From an uncultured Lachnospiraceae bacterium (lineage in GTDB: Bacteria; Bacillota; Clostridia; Lachnospirales; Lachnospiraceae), in the NCBI GenBank assembly GCA_910584915.1, contig CAJUDM010000009.1:1-64000 (forward strand): 64,000 nucleotides of DNA, given 5' to 3'. Shown here in pieces: positions 60,396-64,000 of this stretch. A model generated the notes under the pieces. The model saw only the letters and a program-made list of their open reading frames with translations. It had not been told where the DNA came from and did no database searches. Position 1 is the first letter of the stretch; every line of letters starts with the position of its first letter. A program made the position numbers and the translations under genes.

Positions 60396-61386
60396 AAAGG
60401 GAAAGAAAGAACTGAAAATAAACGGAAGTATGATTGTGCTTCTCTGTGCGCTTGTCATTGTAGTGGGCGTATTCACATTTTTGAATAAAAACTTTTTCAG
60501 CTATACCAATCTGGTCAATGTATTTGTGGCGGCTTCGCTGGTGGGACTTGTGGCGATCGGGGAAACTTATCTGATCATAGCGGGGTTAAACGATCTGTCT
60601 CCGGGGTCGGTGGCGGCGTTTTCCGGCGTGCTCGCGGCGATCCTTACTTCCAATATGGGATTAAATTTTGGGCTTTCCCTCATTATCACAGTGGCGGTGG
60701 CTTCTCTGGCAGGCCTGTTTAACGCATGGATGGTGAGCGCCATTAAGCTGCAACCTTTTATCGCGACGCTGGTGACGCAGGCAATCTTCAGGGGAATTGC
60801 CTATATCATCTGCGGCGGAAAGCCGGTGGCGGTGACCAACGAGACGTTTATCAATCTGGGAAAAGCCAGAATAGGCGGAAACAGTGGCATTCCGATCACG
60901 GTGATCCTGCTGATCATAGCGTTTCTTATCTTCGGGTTTATCCTGTCCCGAACAAGATTCGGCAGAAGCATCTATGCGATCGGCGGAAATGTGAACGCGG
61001 CCAGGCTTGCGGGATTAAAACCGGGAAAGATCATCGTGATCTCCTACTTGCTGATGTCCTGTCTGTGTGCGCTCGGCGGTACGATTTTGGCGGCGAGAAT
61101 GAATTCGGGGCAGCCTGCCGCCTGCGTCAACCTGGAATTTGATGCGATCACGGCAGTTATTCTGGGCGGCGTCAGCTTTAACGGAGGTATCGGCAATATG
61201 ATGGGCACATTTCTCGGCGTCATTCTGATACAGGCGTTTAATACCGGGCTGACGATGGTGCAGGTGCCTACCTTTTGGCAGTATGTAGCGAGGGGGCTTT
61301 TGCTTCTGGCGGCGCTGACGATCGACTATGTGAGAAAGACAAACAGGGAAAAGAAACTGCTGCAGGATAGCATGAAAAATCTGTAA
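60382..61386 (+). CDS. Arabinose-type ABC permease (AraH-like)
   Basis: The 334-residue membrane protein has GETYLIIAGLNDLSPGSVAAFSG near residue 65 (the Asn-Asp variant of the usual GGIDLSVG), YAIGGNVNAARLAGL near 200 and VILGGVSFNGGIGNMMGT near 260. It lies between ATPase and SBP, giving the order ATPase-permease-SBP, unlike the other operons here. Confidence 0.88.
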   Translation: MGQNKKGKKELKINGSMIVLLCALVIVVGVFTFLNKNFFSYTNLVNVFVAASLVGLVAIGETYLIIAGLNDLSPGSVAAFSGVLAAILTSNMGLNFGLSLIITVAVASLAGLFNAWMVSAIKLQPFIATLVTQAIFRGIAYIICGGKPVAVTNETFINLGKARIGGNSGIPITVILLIIAFLIFGFILSRTRFGRSIYAIGGNVNAARLAGLKPGKIIVISYLLMSCLCALGGTILAARMNSGQPAACVNLEFDAITAVILGGVSFNGGIGNMMGTFLGVILIQAFNTGLTMVQVPTFWQYVARGLLLLAALTIDYVRKTNREKKLLQDSMKNL

Positions 61387-61460
61387 AGCGGTATATGGCA
61401 ATGAAATATTGCTTTATATAAAACATATTTCACAATTCCAAAAAGGAGGAAAAAAGGAAC

Positions 61461-62543
61461 ATGAAAAAGGTAATTGCGGCACTTTTGACAACAGCGTTGG
61501 CAATCGGCGCACTGCCGGCATGCGGCAGCCAGGCAGAGAGCACGGATGCACCTGCAGCGGAGGCGCCTGCGGAAGAAGCGGCGCCTGCAGAGGAAACACC
61601 CGCAGAGGAAGCTCCGGCTGCAGAAGCGGCAGGCGGCGGAGAATTCAACAAGATCTATGCCATTTACAAAGCGGGAGACCAGACATGGTTTATTGATGAA
61701 GGCGCTGCGGCAAAAGCAAAAACAGAGGAACTTGGCGGAGAACTGGTTTACTGTGATGCGCAGATGAATCCGGAGACCTGTCTGAAATTTGTGGATACGG
61801 CAATCTCTGAAAAAGCATCTGGGATCATCATCTGCGTGCCTGATCAGACGATGAGCCAGGCTGTAGTAGACAAATGTGTGGAAGCAGGTATTCCCGTTGT
61901 GGCAGTGGATGACGCGTTGGAAGTAAACGGTGAAAAAATAGCCCCCTGGGTTGGTATCGACGGTTATAATATCGGTATGGCGAATGGCGAGTGGATGGCA
62001 CAGTATGCGATAGACAACAATCTGATCGATGATGAGGAATGCGGCGTTTTGTTCCTGACAATGGATACCGTGTCCAGTTGTGTGCCGAGAACAGAAGGCG
62101 AAAAGGATAAATTCTTTGAAATGACGAACTTTGATGAGAGCAGAGTTTTCTACGGAGACAATGACGGCACGACAGATAAGGGAAACCAGGCGGCTACGGC
62201 AGTGATCACGGCAAATCCGCAGATTAAAAAATGGCTTGTGATGTCCGCAAATGAAGAGTCCGCGATGGGCGGCGTGAGAGCATTGGAGACAGCAGGCCTT
62301 GACGGGGATTCCTGCGTGATCGGCCTCGGCGCTTATCTTGCGAAAGATGAATGGAATGCGGGCAAGGATATCTGTATGAAAGCATCCTGCTACTTCTCAG
62401 CAGATTCCATCGGCGCGACGGCAATCCAGATCCTGCACGATTACATTGTAGACGGCACGGAGATGGAGATGGCTACGGCTGTACCGGCAACCGTATGTAC
62501 ACCGGATAACTACAAAGAAGTTATGGGAGCGGCAGCGGAATAA
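61461..62543 (+). CDS. Arabinose-type ABC substrate-binding lipoprotein (AraF-like)
   Basis: The 360-residue lipoprotein has a signal ending LPAC (Cys about residue 22), a Pro/Ala/Glu linker to about 60 and a PBP1 domain that parallels AraF: QTWFIDEGAAAKAKTEELGG, GIIICVPDQTMSQAVVDKC, VVAVDDALEVNG and KKWLVMSANEESAMGGVRALE. L-arabinose or a close pentose is the probable ligand. AGGAGG precedes ATG 61461. The operon ends at the terminator 62578-62617. Confidence 0.85.
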   Translation: MKKVIAALLTTALAIGALPACGSQAESTDAPAAEAPAEEAAPAEETPAEEAPAAEAAGGGEFNKIYAIYKAGDQTWFIDEGAAAKAKTEELGGELVYCDAQMNPETCLKFVDTAISEKASGIIICVPDQTMSQAVVDKCVEAGIPVVAVDDALEVNGEKIAPWVGIDGYNIGMANGEWMAQYAIDNNLIDDEECGVLFLTMDTVSSCVPRTEGEKDKFFEMTNFDESRVFYGDNDGTTDKGNQAATAVITANPQIKKWLVMSANEESAMGGVRALETAGLDGDSCVIGLGAYLAKDEWNAGKDICMKASCYFSADSIGATAIQILHDYIVDGTEMEMATAVPATVCTPDNYKEVMGAAAE

Positions 62544-62577
62544 TATTTCGAAAAGCAGACTTATAGGAATCAAAAAG

Positions 62578-62617
62578 AGTTCCGGGTTTGGAGAAAATCC
62601 AAACCCGGAACTTTTTT
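62578..62617. terminator. Bidirectional rho-independent terminator
   Basis: AGTTCCGGGTTTGGA (62578-62592) pairs with TCCAAACCCGGAACT (62597-62611), followed by TTTTTT rightward and preceded by AAAAAG, which gives a T-run leftward. It separates the SBP gene from the converging AraC gene. Confidence 0.85.
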
Positions 62618-63467
62618 AAGAGATATTGTTATTTTCCCTGTACTCGCTGGGCGTCATACCGCACATTTTCCGGAAGGTGGTGCAGAAACTGCTCTCTGAG
62701 GAGAAACCGCTGGAGAAGCAGATCTCCTTGATGGAATATGCCGTACTCTTTAAATAGAATTTGGCGATATTGGTTCTGCTTAAAATAATGTATTCGTGGG
62801 GTGTATAGCCGGTCTCTTTTTTAAAAAGCCTTGTAAAATAAAAGGGGCTCAGGCCGGCTCGGTCCGCCAGTGTCTGCAATGAAAGCTGTTCACAGATATT
62901 GTCGTTGATGTAGGAGATGATATCCGCCGTGATGGAGTGGGTATTGTCCTCTTTAAATGTTTTGGAACTGCAAAGCACAAGATCCGTCAGGATTTTTACA
63001 ATATAGTAGGAACACAGTGCATCGTTCACGGCGGAACCGTTGCTGATCATTAAGAGAATACGGTTTAAATCTTTTTCGAAAGTGATCAGATCGCTGACGG
63101 AACATATAGGACCGGAATTATGGAAGATCATGTTTACATATTCCCTGCTGGAGGAACCGGCAAAATGAAACCATAGAATTTCGCTGTCTTTTGTGGTGCC
63201 ATAAATGTGAGGTTTGTAGCAGTCTACAAGGACTACATCTTCCTTGCGGAAATTGATTTTTTTCCCATCCACTTCCAGAAAACCTTCACCCTTTTTAATA
63301 TAGATCAGGAGAAAGCTGTTGTAATTATTTCGTTGGACGAGGTATTCTTTGGTGCAGAAATAGTGTCCGACGCACAGGGGATAGAAGAAAGTCTGTTTTG
63401 CGGTTTCGCTGGCAGTGTAAAAATACACAGCAGATTTTTCGGTACAGCCTGCATCAATAGGGCGCAT
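62616..63467 (-). CDS. AraC-family transcriptional regulator
   Basis: The 283-residue protein has an N-terminal cupin-like ligand domain (LLIYIKKGEGFLEVDGKKINFRKEDVVLVD) and C-terminal double HTH: LSLQTLADRAGLSPFYFTRLFKKETGYTPHEY and YSIKEICFSSGFSSESSFCTTFRKMCGMTPSEYR. ATG 63467 has AAGGAGG upstream. Cupin-type AraC members usually sense a sugar. It lies beside a DUF5107 gene and the arabinose-type transporter, and three shared upstream sites suggest it activates both plus the galactofuranose-type operon. Confidence 0.9.
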   Translation of the reverse strand: MRPIDAGCTEKSAVYFYTASETAKQTFFYPLCVGHYFCTKEYLVQRNNYNSFLLIYIKKGEGFLEVDGKKINFRKEDVVLVDCYKPHIYGTTKDSEILWFHFAGSSSREYVNMIFHNSGPICSVSDLITFEKDLNRILLMISNGSAVNDALCSYYIVKILTDLVLCSSKTFKEDNTHSITADIISYINDNICEQLSLQTLADRAGLSPFYFTRLFKKETGYTPHEYIILSRTNIAKFYLKSTAYSIKEICFSSGFSSESSFCTTFRKMCGMTPSEYRENNNIS

Positions 63468-63583
63468 GGGGAACCTCCTTTTATAGCTGGTGCGGGCGTC
63501 TGAATCCAGGTCTGGCACAGTTGGCAGTATGACAGCCGCCGCTGTTTTCAGTATAGCGGAAAGCGGTTTTTTGGTCAAGAAAA

Positions 63584-63648
63584 AGAGCAATTTTTCAAAA
63601 TGGTCGAGCAATAGGCAGTAATGATTTCGGCGGGAAAGATGATAGAAT
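63584..63648 (+). promoter_or_regulatory. AraC-type activator site and promoter 3
   Basis: AGAGCAATTTTTCAAAATGG (63584-63603), GCAAT (63608), AATGAT (63620) and TAGAAT (63643-63648). The spacing matches the two other sites within one base. It drives the DUF5107 gene. Confidence 0.7.
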
Positions 63649-63696
63649 AAGAATAACAGAGGAAGAAAAAACAGTTAAATATGAAGGAGGACAGGC

Positions 63697-64000
63697 ATGA
63701 AGGAAATAGAAACAGTAAAGGTATGGGAAGAGGTAGTGACGATTCCGACTTATCAGGTGGGTAAACCGAATAAAAATCCGATGTTTTTGGAAAAGAGGGT
63801 GTACCAGGGCAGCAGCGGGAAAGTATATCCGTATCCTGTGATCGAAAAAATATACGACGAGAAGGTGGATCAGGACTATAAAGCGGTCTGGCTGGAAAAT
63901 GAATATTTAAAGATCATGATCCTGCCGGAACTGGGGGGAAGGGTTCAGAGAGCTTACGATAAGACAAACGGATATGATTTTGTGTACTATAACCATGTGA
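63697..64000 (+). CDS. DUF5107-domain protein, N-terminal part (cut by window end)
   Basis: The frame is open from ATG 63697 (AAGGAGG at 63684-63690) to the window edge, about 101 residues. Its motifs are family typical: EVVTIPTYQVGKPNKNPMF, EKRVYQGSSGKVYPYPVIEK, WLENEYLKIMILPELGGRVQ and YDFVYYNHV. DUF5107 proteins are large and often sit in loci for plant or host glycans; a carbohydrate mutarotase-like fold is suspected. Its promoter carries the AraC-type site. Confidence 0.82.
   Translation, partial: MKEIETVKVWEEVVTIPTYQVGKPNKNPMFLEKRVYQGSSGKVYPYPVIEKIYDEKVDQDYKAVWLENEYLKIMILPELGGRVQRAYDKTNGYDFVYYNHV

Noticed and set aside
1..64000. tRNA or rRNA genes
   Set aside because: No cloverleaf with GGTTCGAATCC-like T-arm or rRNA core sequence was noticed in any intergenic region.

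Overview
The window looks like a chromosome segment of an anaerobic Gram-positive Firmicute, most likely a gut Lachnospiraceae. The evidence is indirect: five ABC transporters, each with a lipobox substrate-binding protein; an anaerobic (radical SAM) sulfatase maturase; an LCP-family wall-polymer ligase; a sortase-type surface protein; and strong AAGGAGG-like ribosome binding sites with frequent GTG or TTG starts. The species cannot be fixed from this sequence. I see no rRNA, tRNA, CRISPR array, prophage or intact insertion sequence.

Layout. (1) 0-4.1 kb: a membrane acyltransferase, a protein of unknown function and an AAA-ATPase/PD-(D/E)XK protein, separated by structured repeats. (2) 4.1-15.7 kb: a sugar catabolic locus. 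A GntR regulator and a glutamine-amidotransferase-like protein are transcribed leftward. Divergent from them is a long operon: ribose-type ABC transporter, hexulose-phosphate synthase, phosphohexuloisomerase, PfkB kinase, D-lyxose isomerase, a mannitol-1-phosphate-dehydrogenase-like enzyme and the kinase subunits DhaK and DhaL. Palindromes centred on ATACGTAT lie in the divergent control region. (3) 15.7-23.2 kb: a deleted copy of the AAA-ATPase gene, an M3 oligoendopeptidase and a 1527-residue surface protein. (4) 23.2-38.5 kb: core and envelope genes (phosphoglucomutase, three family 2 glycosyltransferases, an undecaprenyl-phosphate sugar transferase, LCP, GlmS, HtrA, an atypical ClpX, a membrane HTH protein). 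(5) 38.7-51.8 kb: a sulfate-ester locus with two zinc dehydrogenases, a NitT/TauT-type ABC transporter with two ATPases, a cytoplasmic sulfatase, two head-to-head ROK regulators, a TauE/SafE exporter and the sulfatase maturase. (6) 52-64 kb: an HTH-Uma2 fusion, then a galactofuranose-type ABC operon, an arabinose-type ABC operon, an AraC regulator and the start of a DUF5107 gene.

How the parts work together. In region 5 the proposed flow is import of a small sulfated compound, sulfate removal in the cytoplasm by a sulfatase activated by the adjacent maturase, export of the sulfur oxyanion by TauE/SafE, and oxidation of the freed alcohol by the dehydrogenases. In region 6 the same composite site, AGAGCAA..TTTT..AAAT.G followed at a fixed distance by GCAAT, AATGA and a -10 hexamer, stands before three transcription units. 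This predicts one small regulon run by the AraC protein encoded among them.

The most notable non-coding signal is a dispersed structured repeat at 18.1, 38.6 and 53.0 kb. Its paired arms change together between copies while an unpaired AGAGG core stays constant, which points to selection on RNA or hairpin structure.
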